Assembly (NCBI GenBank): GCA_001643675.2
Contig: LSRY02000011.1
Coordinates: 434,001-498,000, forward strand
DNA: 64,000 nt
Source of the DNA: Monocercomonoides exilis
Taxonomy: Eukaryota > Preaxostyla > Oxymonadida > Polymastigidae
Reading direction: 5' to 3'
The notes beneath the pieces were generated by a model. That model did not search any database and was not told where the DNA came from. It was given only the letters and a program-made list of their open reading frames with translations. Of this stretch, positions 12,620 to 25,400 are shown in pieces; within the stretch, counting starts at the first letter, position 1, and every line of letters begins with the position of its first letter. The position numbers and the translations under genes are program-made.

Positions 12620-14349
12620 GACAGGGACAAAACCCGGGAATGTCTATTGTTAAACTCAAAAAAGAGAAAGTGAATAGATGAAATAGATATTGAAAATAAC
12701 AAGCATTTCACTATTTTTCTTCAATTTTTCGATGCAATCTTTTTTTGAAAATTTAAAATACAAGAATTAATTCAAATAAATAAATGGATCACAAAGCCAT
12801 TATGTTTGTTTTTTCTTTCAATATGTCTTCTTTTCCTTCTTCATCGGAACTTTCAAAAGTTTTTGCAACTGCAGAGCTTCGTCGATAATAATCATAAATT
12901 GAAATTATAAGTTTTATTCTTTCAAGAATAGATTTCTTATACAAAAGAATTATTTTTTCTGTTTTTCTTCAATCTTCTGCGCTATATCGACATATCTCTT
13001 CATTGAAGAAGGAAAGAGATCCACAGCATAATGAAAAGCCATGTTAATTCGATATCGAGTAAAAAGAAGAAACAAAAGACTGTGCAAAGACTCTATTTCT
13101 TTCTGCAGAAAAAATTACGTTCAAAGAAAGAGTGAGAATTGTTTGCTTTATATTCAATTATTATCTTTGAACTTTTTTCACCTTATGTTCTCAGGCCGAG
13201 AATGATATAAAGCGAAAAAGTCAAATTGAAGATGACAACAGAGAAATGACGGAAATCTATGAAAAATTAGCCAGACGGTTAATAAAATGAAGTTGTGCAA
13301 TGCAAGTGTGAAAACCGAAATCTATTGACATTAATTGGCTCTTTGCATCCTCAACAAAGAATGCAACCTGGTTTTCATTTTTGTTAGTCAAAATAAGAAC
13401 CGAAAAAAAAATCAGTTCAGATTGGATGAAGAAATATGATGAAACTGGAATATGTGTTTGACAATCCAATGATAATTAAGTCGAAACACAAACAGATGGG
13501 TGATTATTTTTGAGATCATTTCTTTTTTCGGGGTGTTAATTTTTCAATAATTGTTAGTTTTTGAAAGAAAATTTTAATTTAAAAAGTGAAAAAGCATGAT
13601 AATTGTTTTTAAAAACAAATGGTTTTTCAGAATCAAAGATTAAAATGCATTCAAAAAGCCTTTTCACTTTTCAATGTTCATTTGATAATATTCAAGATCA
13701 TTTTTCACTGCCGAAAATTTTGTTAGAAATAATATGATTTCAAAAATAATCACCCAGATCAAAAAAAAAACCAATGTTTAACTCACAACAACACCAGCCC
13801 AAAGCGACTTTAGAATTTGGAGTGTTTGCTGAAACCCCTCAATCATTAAAGAGATGCAACGGCTTTTTTAAACAATCTACAAAGATCAAATTTCTTTTTG
13901 GTTTCGTAATATAGAAAATAATTATCGATGGAAGATAGTGTATGATAAAAAAGTGCGATGAAGAAATGATGCGGATTACTTCCAACGAAAACAAATTTCA
14001 CAAACAAATAGGGAAAAGGAATTTAAATTCAGCTCAAAGCATCTTTTCTTTTCATTCAATTTTGTTTTGCAATTAATAGTTAGAATTTTTTTTATCAATA
14101 TGTTGAACAATTTTCGCAGTGTCTCATATCAGCGAAAGTTTCTTTTCGATCAAAATTTTGAATGCTCGTTTCATGCGACAATCAAGAAAACTTACTTAAA
14201 AACATTGTTTGAGCGTTTTTTTCACAATTAATATTTATTTTTGTTAATTCTTTATTTTTGAAACCAAAAAGTGGAATTAATTGCTGACAAACAACTCAAT
14301 AAATTTGGAATTCCCGGGTTTTGTCCCTTTCCCGGGTTTTGTCCATGAC
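12620..14349. mobile_element. Tc1/mariner-like relic inserted into the MITE at a TA
   Basis: The left end GACAGGGACAAAACCCGGGA and the inverse right end (CCCGGGTTTTGTCC twice, at 14311-14324 and 14329-14342) form terminal inverted repeats. The insertion point in the host MITE is a TA on both sides, the signature of Tc1/mariner transposition. The interior (about 1.7 kb) holds no intact transposase. It has a few short coding-like pieces, such as a minus-strand stretch near 12800-13080 and a plus-strand stretch near 13196-13290, which I could not assign. Superfamily membership rests on the TA duplication and the TIRs only. Confidence 0.6.
13498..13755. mobile_element. MITE family 1, nested in the Tc1/mariner-like relic
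   Basis: The left end GGGTGATTATTTTTGAGATC and the inverse right end (GATTTCAAAAATAATCACCC, ending 13755) are nearly perfect family-1 termini 258 bp apart. AGAT precedes the left end and follows the right end, a 4-bp target duplication. No coding capacity, so it depends on a transposase from elsewhere. Confidence 0.82.
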
Positions 14350-14395
14350 TATATTTGATAATTTAACAAAAGGAACTTTTCGAAAAAATTTTGAC

Positions 14396-16434
14396 ATATC
14401 GTCAAATGAATATTCTGAGCGAAATCAAAATGTTATTTTATATTTTCAACAAGTATTCACCATTTATTTTTTTGATGAATATAAATACGTTACCACAATT
14501 ATTATTACATTAAACACCAGAAATTCTTTTTGTTTAATCAAGCAAACGAATATGCTTCCTTTCTATATCTTGCTTGAAGCATAACAAAAAATATCATATA
14601 TTTAAAAAAAAAAAAAAAAAAAAAAAAAGAAGAAGAAGAAGAAGAAGAAGAAGAAAGATCGACTGTTATAATTTTAAAAGGAAAAATTATTTTTTCGTAA
14701 ATTGGCCCTTTCGAAATTGACAAGAGAAGATCAGACTTTAACTCGATTCATATAGAACATGCTCATAAAATAAGTGAATTCTATGCATCTTTTGAAAAGG
14801 ATCTCATTAAAAATGTTGATTTGTGAATCTGCAAAGCATATCAAAAGAATATATCTTTCAATCACCTGAAACACAATAGCATTTGCGTATTATAACCTTC
14901 TGAACTGAAATTAGTTTTTATTTTTGCGTTGTTTTTGCATTCAACTGGAAAATACACAAAGATCATTATTCTTGATCTTTTCCAAGATTGACAGACTGTC
15001 TTGAATTGAGCGAATGACAGAAGTATATTCCGCACTGCTTTGAACCAGTCTTTTTTGTTGTTGCAACATCTTATGCTATTTCCATTGAAGAAACTACTTG
15101 CATCAAACACATTGAATATCTTACGAATGAATTCAGGAAAGGTTAAGTTACGAAATTATTTATGTTATGTATTACTTCTCTTCTGCAATTGTTACAACAA
15201 AAGAGTTATTTCAGCTTGACTTTTGTTTCGATGTCAAATAATAGAAGAATGCTTTGTTAAATTAAAATGAAGAAATTATTTAAAATACAAAATAATTAGG
15301 ATTTCACATAATCAAAAACCTTTTGGAAATCTTTTTCTTCTGTTGGAAAAAGGATAGAAAAGAGCAAAAGCACGAACAATAATGGAAGTTCCTCTTGAAA
15401 TTTCAAAAGCAACTTCAAAAGAAGAAGATGACAACCTTGGAAGCGGAAAACAACAAGCAATGGGCGTTAACGACAACAAGATTCAATAAATCTACAACAA
15501 CAAAAGAATTTGATTATCTCCAATTACGAATTTGAAGAGAAAAGAAAAAACCTTCAAAATAAGAAATGAATGAAAGAAAATCAAGTTGAAAGCAAAGAAG
15601 CCAAAGGGATGAAGGGGAGCAAATGAATGATGGAAAGCAAAGGAGTCAGAAACACACTTGCTCTTTCGAAAAAAGAAAAAGAATAGAAGACATTACATAT
15701 TCATCAAAGGGATGCAAAACCATTCTTGTTAATTCTTATGAAAATAATGAAGAAAATGGGAAAATATGAAAAATGAGGCGTTAAATGGTTTTGATGGCAA
15801 CCAGCAGTCATTGTTAAGAATTTTCTGAAAAAGTCAAGGATTTATCTTGAATGAAGTGAAGAAGCTCAAACTTCTACTTTCCTCAAAATGAAAAAAGAGT
15901 GAAAAAGAAATTGTGTTCATTGCAGAATTGAAACATGTGAAATTAACTTTGGAGAAATATATTGCATTAATATTCCTGTAAGTTGAAAATACGCTTTAAT
16001 CAATTTTATTGCAATGCATTTCTTATTTTCCTTACGACAAGAGAATAATTTTGAGATTTTCGAATTGGTTGCGCCACAAGACTCATTTGTGAAACTGAAA
16101 CAGCCCAAAAGCATTGGAAAGAGTGAATACATAGCTTTTGCATCAAACTTCGCGTTGCAATATTTTTTTGAGCATCATATAGCATTTAACTACAATTTTT
16201 TTGCGAGAAAAGAAAACGAATTTGAATCGAATTCAATGAAGTTTCGTCAAGACAGCCAAGAACGGATATCAAGGTCTCAAAAGAATTACTACACCTTTAC
16301 TCCGCTATAAAACCAACATCCACTCTTCGGCAAAGTGAGTTGTTGTAATTTTGAAATAATAATAAAATAGCATGGATCAAAGACTGACCCATAATAAAAA
16401 TACATATTCTTAAAATATTAAAAATAACGATTTC
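14396..16434. other. Gene-poor region with decayed coding traces
   Basis: About 2 kb before the giant gene. An A-run (14604-14628) is followed by a GAA repeat to about 14655. Near 14900-15130 on the minus strand there are short exon-like pieces with plausible splice signals and a coiled-coil-like segment (LVQSSAEYTSVIRSIQDSL), but no complete frame. A purine-rich stretch covers about 15340-15700. A 98-codon plus ORF at 16014-16310 has no recognisable family. None can be called a gene with confidence. Confidence 0.4.
14604..14655 (+). repeat. Poly-A followed by GAA microsatellite
   Basis: 25 consecutive A residues followed by about nine GAA/AAG units. Confidence 0.9.
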
Positions 16435-19400
16435 ATGGTGAAAATGCTGTTAATTTCAATAGCATTTCTTTTAACTGAACGAAAAATTCTATGTCAGGAT
16501 TTCTGCGAGTCTGCGGGATTTGAAGTCATCTGTACAAGTAACAATTTCAATTATGAGAAATTTTTTCCTGCGCAAAGAAATAGATTTCCGAATGAAGGAT
16601 TGAGAAGCAAAATCAGTGGTAGTATTCGCAGCGAATTGTCTTCTTCATCGCACAAAAAAATCACGAAAGAAAATGAAGTGACAGAAAGGAAAGTCTTCGA
16701 AAATGAGAAAAGCAAAGAAGGAGGATTACCTGAATGCAAAAAGGATTGCAATTTGAAGAACCAAGGACAAATCATCGATAGGCCCTCAACAATTCTGAAG
16801 GAATTTAATTCAAAGGAAGGAGAATGTTTGATCAAAGGATGTTTTGATTTGAAGAATGCTTCAGTTGGATGGAGTGGATTGGAATTGGTATCTGTGAATG
16901 GAAAGAGTGCAATTTGTGGAACTGAAGGAAGCCGAGCTGCTTTAAGAGGCTGCAGTGTTGTAATGAGTTGCGGGGTGCCTCTTTTTGAAATGCATGAGAG
17001 TTATGCATTACTGGAAAATATCACATTGCAATCATCAAATCCATTATCGAACGAAATTCCTCCGCTTTTCTCATCGAAAGGCACAATCAACAAGGCTTCT
17101 AATAAAAGCCATCTTTCTGTCCGTTTTTCGTGTTTTTCTTCCTTTTGTATCTCCTCAGCTCCTTTTCTGGCTTCTCCATTGATTGAGAGTGTTTCACTCG
17201 CTGATCTGATATTTTTCAACATTTCAACAAAACCTTCAGATTGTTCATCTCTCACTGCTTCAATTTATAAAACTCAATGTTTTATGCAAAGTTGCTCATT
17301 TTCGTCTGTTTGTGATGTGTATGATGGTGGGATTGTTCCTTCACTGAACAATCCCTTGGCTTCTTTAACTGCCTCAAACACCTCATTCGTTGGGTGTTGT
17401 CGAACAAGTAATGTTGAACACATCGGAACAGAAGAGGAAAAGAAACATCCAGGGAGAATAAATGAAACAGACAATGGCGCAAATACATTCACATGGTGTG
17501 AATGGATAGGATCAAATACAACAGGAACAGATGAGACTTGGCAAGATGGAATATCAAGCGGAGGGGCAATAAGTATGTATGGTCATCCAAATGGAGAACT
17601 TTCTGTTTCACATTGTGATTTTAATAATTGCTATGCATATAGCCGTGGAGGAGCGGTTCTTTGTCATTCAATCAAATCAATTAACATCAATAATAACACT
17701 TTTAATGCATGCACTGCTCAACACCAAGAAGGAGGAGGAATTCATGCTTATTTAATTTCAACATGTGTTCTGATCAGTAGATGCGAATTTCAAAATTGTG
17801 AATCAAACCATAATGGAGGAGGGCTTTATCTTGATTGTTTTCAAGCATCCAGAACAGAATGCTTTGAAGCAGAAGTTGGGGAAGAAGAGAATGCATACAT
17901 ATTTGACTGCAATTTTTCAACATGTTCTGTTACAAATAATCATGGTGGAGGCATGTATTGCAGAAGTGTGCCTGCGGCACAATTCAAAATGAGAAGTATA
18001 CAGTTTATCTTATGTTCAGCACAATCGCATGGAGGAGGACTCAGTTTTTATCCAAATGGAACAACAACACCAACTGATAAAATTTTTTGTTGTTTTTTAT
18101 CATTTCATAAATGTGAATGTAGAGAATCATTAATTCCATTAGGTCATGATTCTGAATATTCTGATTCTTTTAATTTATATTTGGATTCAGATAATCCATT
18201 CTATGAATGTTGCACAACAAACACAGATGACAGAAGAGTGTGCTATGCATATAACTACTCGAATTCAGGTGATTGGATATATGATCAAACATCAAAAAAA
18301 TCTTGGCTGAAGGACAAGACGATATATGTTTCGGTGAATGGGAATGATGAATATGAGCTATGTGGAACAAATGAGTCATATCCGTGCCTAACAGTGAAGA
18401 AGGCGGTTGAGATGTGTGAGATACAGCTGGCGTTATCAGTCACACTGATGGAAGGGAATCACGCAAGTGAGACAGAAACAATTAACATTGGAGAAAAGAA
18501 GATTTCAGTCATTGGGAAAGGGAGGACGGAGAGTTCGATTGGAACAGGAGCGCTTTCATCTGTAGGAACGCTGTTCAGTGTGACGACGGGTAACCTTGGT
18601 TTATTGCGCATGAAGGTTGATTGCAACTCAAATGCAAGCCCTTCTTCACCGAGTGTGGTTGTGGTGTCTGATGGGAGTGGGTCACTCTCATTGGAGGATG
18701 TTGTGATCACTACGAGTGTTTCTTCAGGAAATGTGATTTCTTCGTCAGTGTTTGTGGTGTCGCTGTCACAGCTGTCGATGGTTGATGTGGAGATCATTAA
18801 TATGAATGTGTCAAAACCCTTGTTCTCTGAGCCAGATCTACCATCTTTTTCATTATCTTCATCTTCATTTTTTTTGGCAGGCACAGAATCAACAGAGAGC
18901 ATTCTAGCAAATGTTAATGTGAAAAATGTGAAGTTGACGAATGGAGATGGGGTGGTTGTGGCAAAAAGTGTGAAGGAAGGGGAGACATTTGTGGTCAAGA
19001 ATGTGACAATCGAAGATTGTGAGTGCGAGGATGGAAGTGGTGGTGGGATCAAAGTTGATTTATCATCGTCTTCAAGCAAATTGCGAGCAGGGACTTCATC
19101 AACACCAGAAGGCGAAGCAACAAAATTCAACAGATGCAAATGCAGTGGATATGGAGGAGGGATGATGCTGCATCTTGCTGATAGCTCATTTGACTTCTCA
19201 ATATATACAGTTGACTTTGAAGGATGTACAGCATCATTGGGAGGAAATTATCTGTTTGTGAATGGGAAAGATTCTAAGAACTGGGGAATAACAACAGAAA
19301 AGCTGAATATCGAAAATGACAATTCAAAATTCAATGAGCTGGTGGGATGGGATCGGAGTGACACAACAATGGGACAATTCCCGCTTAATGTCTTTTTGGA

Positions 19401-22400
19401 CATATATCCAGATGCAGCGCATGTTGGGAAGGCAAAGAACAATCTGGGTGGATACAACTCGTGGTTCTGCGGATTTGATTATTATCCGTGTGCCACCATC
19501 ACGCATGCAGCGCAGGTGAGATATGCAGACACAAACAAGAACATTGAATTGGATTCAGGATTTGAGCTTGCGGAAGAGGTTGCAATGACTGGCGAATATG
19601 AATGGAAGGTGTTTTGTATCACAAAAGGGATGAAAGTGAGCGTGAAAACACCAGATAATATGGAATCCGAGTTCTTGATTGAGGTGCAGAGCGCGTGCAA
19701 AATGGAAAACATCAGATTTTCACTTCCAACAGAGCTGGAAGGAGTGAAATCACTGATTTCAGCCAACTCAACACTCCTCACGCTCACAGACTGTTCTGTT
19801 TGTTGCTCCTCAGAGAATACAGAAGGTGATGCAATTGGATACAGCTTTGTCAGGGCAATTGGAAGAAAGCTGAAAATGGAAGGTTTTGTGATTGAAGAAA
19901 GTTCACTATTTGGAGTGCACTCGTTGGTTGAGCTTGCAAGTGGTGTGGATGCTGTGGTGTGTGTGGGATGCAATGTGAGCAACGTTGAAAAGAGAAATGG
20001 AGATGGGGGATGGATGGATGGGGAAGTTGGGACAGAAAGAGATGAGGGAAAGAATGGGATAATTGTGATTGAAGGATGCAATGTCAAAGGGTGCAGCTGC
20101 TGTGGAAGAGGAGGGGGGATACATGCAAGTGTGAAAGGAGAAGGAAGTGTGGTAGTGAATGGGACGAGTGTGATTGATGGATGTGAAGCTAATGATTTTG
20201 GTGAAAGAGAAGGGAGAGGTGGAGGAATGATGGTTGAGATGGGAAGCAGAGATTGTGGATTGAAAATAGAGAGTGGTGTGAAGTTTTCAGTTGATGCAGA
20301 CAACATTGCAATGTTTGGGAAGGATGTGTTTGTTTGTTGCAACGCAGGGATATTGCTTGAGTCGAAAGTGAATGCAACTTCATTTGGATTTTTTGATGCA
20401 AGAGCCATTCCAACAGTTGTTTTGGAGCTGAGTGGGAGTGAGAGTGGGAATGAAGACGAAGTTATTCCATTGTTTGTGTATTTGTGTTCAATGGGATCAA
20501 AGCTGATTGTTGATGGGAGTGGAGAATGGTCATTGGACCACAGCCGATGTGGATTCGAGAAGTTTGGGTGTCTGACGATTGACTATTGTGTGAGTCAGAG
20601 AGCGAACATCAACATTCATGAAATCGAAGTTGCTTCTGTGTCTTCAATAAAGAATGAAATGAAAGTGGCTTCATGTGATGTGATCCTATCAGGGAAAAGA
20701 GAATCAGTGGAAGAAGAGAAGATGAGAGTGGAGGTGAGTGATGAAGGATCAGCAAACCAAGAAAGGTTTATTGAGTGCACAAGTTCACTTTCAGTCAACT
20801 ACATCTCTTTTTCTGTGGATTCTCCTCTGAAAAACGCAAGAAAAGCATTTATTTATTCATCGCTGTCAACACTCACAATCGCAAACTGCTCCATTTCATT
20901 TGCAGAGGAGGCACTGACAAATGGGATGATTGGATACAGCATTATTGACAAAAAAGGAGGGAAGCTGATTGTTGATGGATTTGTGATAGAAGAGGAAGTG
21001 ATGATGACAATGAATGGAATATCACCAATAACGATGAAAAATGGAACGGAACTGGAGATGAAGAACAGCAGAGTGAGTGGAGTGGAAGTGGCAGGTGGGA
21101 GTGGAGGAGGATGCTTGAACGTGGAAATCAATGAGATGGGGAATGCGAATATTGAAGGATGTAATTTGTCATCAAGATGCTCAGGTGGAAGTGGAATGAA
21201 AGGAGGAGGGGTGATGATATCTGTTGGAGAGAGAGGAACATTGAGAATGAAAAACGTGAAGTTTGATGGATGTGAAGTACCATCAATGGATAAAGAGGAA
21301 GGAGGAAGAGGAATTGGAGGAGGGATGTTTGTTGAGCTTCCTGAAGAGTTTGGATTATTTGTGCTTGAAGGAATGAAATTTGAAGGATGCAATGCCTGGA
21401 AAGGGAAGAATGTGTTTGTTTCAGGATGGGATCTGAGAGAGATTATGTCAAACGAACAACTGAAATGGGAGATGAATGAAGAGGAGTCAGAATCATTGGA
21501 TGAGTTGTGTGGATGGGAAAGGAAGACAACAGGAGAGGGATATGTGATTCCGCTTGTTGTGTATTTGTGGAGCAACTGGAGTGGGAATGGGTTTGTTTCG
21601 AAAGAGAAAGGAGGAGATTTCAGTGGGTGTGGATTTTCAGAAGCACCATGTTCATCGATTGACCATCTGAATGCCCTTCGATATTCAACACCTGGAGAAG
21701 GGGAAACACACATCAGCATTGTGGGATCAGGGCTGTTGAGCCATTCCATATCATTTTCTTTTATTTCATCATCAATTTTAGAGTCGCCAAAAGTGGTGAC
21801 TGAAGGGACAAAGAAAGGGACAGCTTTGATCGTAAGTGATGAAGATGAGAATGATCTGAATGATTGTTCAATGATATCATCGAATGTGAGCCTGTCATTT
21901 GTCAATGTCTCGTTCACCAAACCAACCATCACGACCCATCATGAAGTGTTTATTGAATCCTCTGGAACAAATTCATGTTTGACAATTGTTGATTGTTCAT
22001 TTGGTTCATTGACAGGGGTCACAGAGACAGCAGGATATTGCATGATAAGAGTGAATGGAGGGAGCGTTTTGATTGAGAGATGTTCTTTGAGAATGATTTC
22101 TGATTTGAAAGGGTTGATCTGTTTCAGCCCAAGTGCAACAGAGGTGACTGCTCAGAACGTGAACGTTTCATTTGCTGCTGTGAAGGAGAAAAGCCTAATT
22201 TCGATGTTTGAAGTCAGCAATGCAAATGGAAAAAGAAATGCACATATTAATAGCAATAAACCTGTTTTGAGGGTTGTTGGGTGCTCATTTGCAAATATCA
22301 CAAACGAAGAAAATGGAGCAGGTGTTATTGATGTGGGATCATTTGAGCATGGAGTGGAGTGTGTGATTGATGAGTGTTCGATGTCGAGTTGCAAGAGTGG

Positions 22401-25400
22401 TTTGAGCATCGAAGGAGGGGGAATGAGAGTGGCGTTAAAGAGTGGAGAATCAATTTTAAAAGTGAATGGCAGCTCTTTTTCAATGTGCAAGTGCTCAACT
22501 CAATCAGGGCGTGGTGGAGGGATGTATATTGATGGAGCAGACCCAAATATTAATTATGCAGTTGATTCTCAAATTCCTCCCCTTCGATTTAAAATAGCAA
22601 ATATCTTGTTTTCTTTGGATGAGGCATTTGTGGGAAACGATATTTTTGTTAGATGCAAATCGATTGCTCATCAGATCAACGAAACTCTGTTTGCTTTGAA
22701 CTACAATCAGGATTCTTTGAATTCAAACAACTCTATCTGCGGGAACGATTCAGAGGGAAACACTGATATAGATCTGATTCCGCTCATCACATTCTATTAT
22801 TCGGCACAGGTGTTTGTGAATTCAACAGGAACTGATGACAGGCAATGTGGAGCTCAGAGCAATCCATGTCTCAGCATCAACTGTGCTGTTGATCACATTC
22901 AAGAAGGAGTGATGAATGCGATTCTTATTGATGGAGAAGGGGCTGTGACAAAGGAATGCGTGATCGGGGATCTGGTTGTGAATTCACTCAAAAAGACACA
23001 GGCGATTGTGAAATTGAACTCCAAGATGGAGAAATCATCTGATAAGGATTGCATCATGGAGTTTATAAATGAATGTTCTGTGGAGAGATGCTCATTTCAG
23101 TTTGAAGAGACATTTGAGTCAACTCACAATTGCCTTATGAAAGTGAAGAACGGATCTATGGAGATACAAAAATGTGAATTCTGCTCAACCGAAACTGAAT
23201 TAAAAGTGAACAGTTCAATTGTGAATGTGGAAAGAGGAGAGCTGAGGATATTTGATTCAGCATTCAGGAATCTTCATTCATCGGCATCATTGCTTTCATT
23301 TTGTGAAGAGTCAAAAGTGGAAGTGGTTGAGATGTTTATCACAAACATTGAATGTGAAGGCGATGTGGTTGTGGTGGGAGGCAAAGCGAAAGTGGAGATG
23401 AAAGAAATAGCAGCCAATAATATTTCATTGATGAAAGGAGGAAGTGCAATGAAGATTGAAGGAATAGAAGAAGATGTGAGTGTTCTGAATTGCTCATTTG
23501 GCAAATGCACGAATTCGAAGGAGAAAGGAAGCATGGCTCAGATAAGAGAAGGCAGAGCAGTGAGGATTGAGGCATGCGTGTTTGACGGAGAAGGGAATGG
23601 AGAAGGGAGTGAAGAAACACATGAGAAAATGAACAGGAAGGAGATCTGTGGGTGGAATGGATCATTGGTTGATGTTGAAAATAGCAAAGTGGAGATGAAA
23701 GAAACAGCAATCAAAAATAGCAAAGTTGGTGGATTGTGGGTGAGTGGAGGTAGTTTGGCGATTGAAAATGGAAAGTTTGAGAACAACAATCCATTCATTG
23801 AGGGATATCCATCAGCTCGAAGGAATGCGATCTGCACAGGGAATGGCGAATTGAATGTTGTGAGTTTGAAAGGGGGAGATGGAATCGAGAAAAACACATC
23901 ACTTTGGATAATGGATGAAGGATGCAAATTGGGAGGGATTGCAGGAGAAAGAGCATCTCCCTTCTTTATTCCTGTTCTTGAAGATGTGCAGAATGCAACC
24001 AAGCCATCAGGCGAATTGAAGTTGATCATTCATGGGAAGCTGCTTCTGCCATGTGATTTGTCAGTGAAGATAAGCATGAAAGAAGGAGATGAAGAGGAAA
24101 TCGTGAGAAAAGGAATTGATGAAGAAGACTGTGTGTCAGAGAATGAAGTCCATTCAACAATTTCTTTGGAATTGCTCAAAGTGATGGAAACAAAAGCTGA
24201 AGCGAGCATGAGCATTCAATTTGGAAAATCCAATTTACCATCATTCACAGCAGAATTCATCCTGAAAAATAGAAGCGAAATTCAGCCCAAAGGAGATGAA
24301 AAACTTGTTGAAGGAGGAAATAAAGAGAAATCTTATTGGATGTTGATTGTGATTGTGATATTTGCTGTATTGTTTTTGATTGTTCTTGTTGTTGCAATAG
24401 CCTTTATTATTCGTTGGAAAAAAGCAAAGAATGAGAATAAAGATCTGAGAGAAATAGTAAATGATAACATCAGAAAAGATCCGAAGGCATTTGAGATGGT
24501 GACAATGGAGATGTCTCCAGAGGAGCAATGGAGGAGAGCAGAGAGAGAGGCAGAGAAGAAGAATGAAGAGAGGATAAAGATGGGAGTGTATGCGAAAAGC
24601 TTGGGACACTCAGAGTCATCACAGTATCTGCTGGCTGAAAGTGGCTCCACAGAATACATCCTTGGAAGAGATTCAGACAAGATTCCTCAATGGATGCTGG
24701 AGAAAATCGATGAGAAAGAGATCGAGTACGAAATGAGAAAACGAACACCATCACCTTCCATCTCATCCACTTCAACCACAGACACTTCAGATTCAGATTC
24801 AACATTTGTTCGAGGAGAGGATCTGTGCCCAACCACTTCATCAATGTCGAACTTGGTGGATGCAATGGCCTGCTCATCTCCTCATGAGAAGCTGATTGTG
24901 GATCTGCGAGATTCATTATTCATGTTGCTTCATGGAAGGAATGAGAAGAAAGAGATGGCAATTGGCACTCTGCAGGAGAGGGAGATGACAGCTGCCCAGA
25001 TCATGTTCTGGGTGGCAAATCTCGCTCTCCACTCTTTCGATGAGATGGAAAATCCACTCCAATCTCTTGCCAATTTGAGTCCTCACATTGTGCTCTTCTC
25101 AGAGCATATGGTCATCTGCATTGTGATGCACTCGGATTTATCTTCTGATGATTCTGATTCTTCATCCATCTCATCCTCCACCATTATCACTTCCTCATCT
25201 GATGATTCAACCATCAATAAGAATGGCAGAGGCTCACCACCGCCATCTTCAGCATTTGAGGAAGAGGATGACTTCAAAAAAGAGTGTTTGAGGTGGAAGG
25301 CGCCTGAGCTGCTGAATGGCGCAAAGACGCATGCAACGAAGAAGACTGTTGCATTCTCGATTGGGATGATGCTGTGGGAGTGCCTGACGCTGCAGATCCC

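Larger units (their letters stand above)
12419..14395. mobile_element. MITE family 2 copy split by a later insertion
   Basis: The ends GTCTAAATTTTTTTGAAAAG (from 12419) and its mutated inverse ending at 14395 are flanked on both sides by ATAT, a 4-bp target duplication (12415-12418 and 14396-14399). The terminal region matches the intact family-2 MITE at 40499-40740. Removing the insert at 12620-14349 leaves about 241 bp, the same as the 242 bp of the intact copy, and restores the family-2 internal sequence across the join. Confidence 0.82.

Noticed and set aside
12419-14395. One 2-kb autonomous transposon with ATAT duplications
   Set aside because: The flanking pieces add up to a 242-bp MITE and align with the intact copy at 40499; the middle has its own inverted repeats and TA duplication, so it is a nested insertion.
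19482-21932. Minus-strand ORFs of 308 and 359 codons opposite the giant beta-helix gene
   Set aside because: The plus frame has a signal peptide, beta-helix repeats, membrane helix and kinase motifs over 9 kb; the antisense frames are low-complexity Ser/Pro/His shadows.
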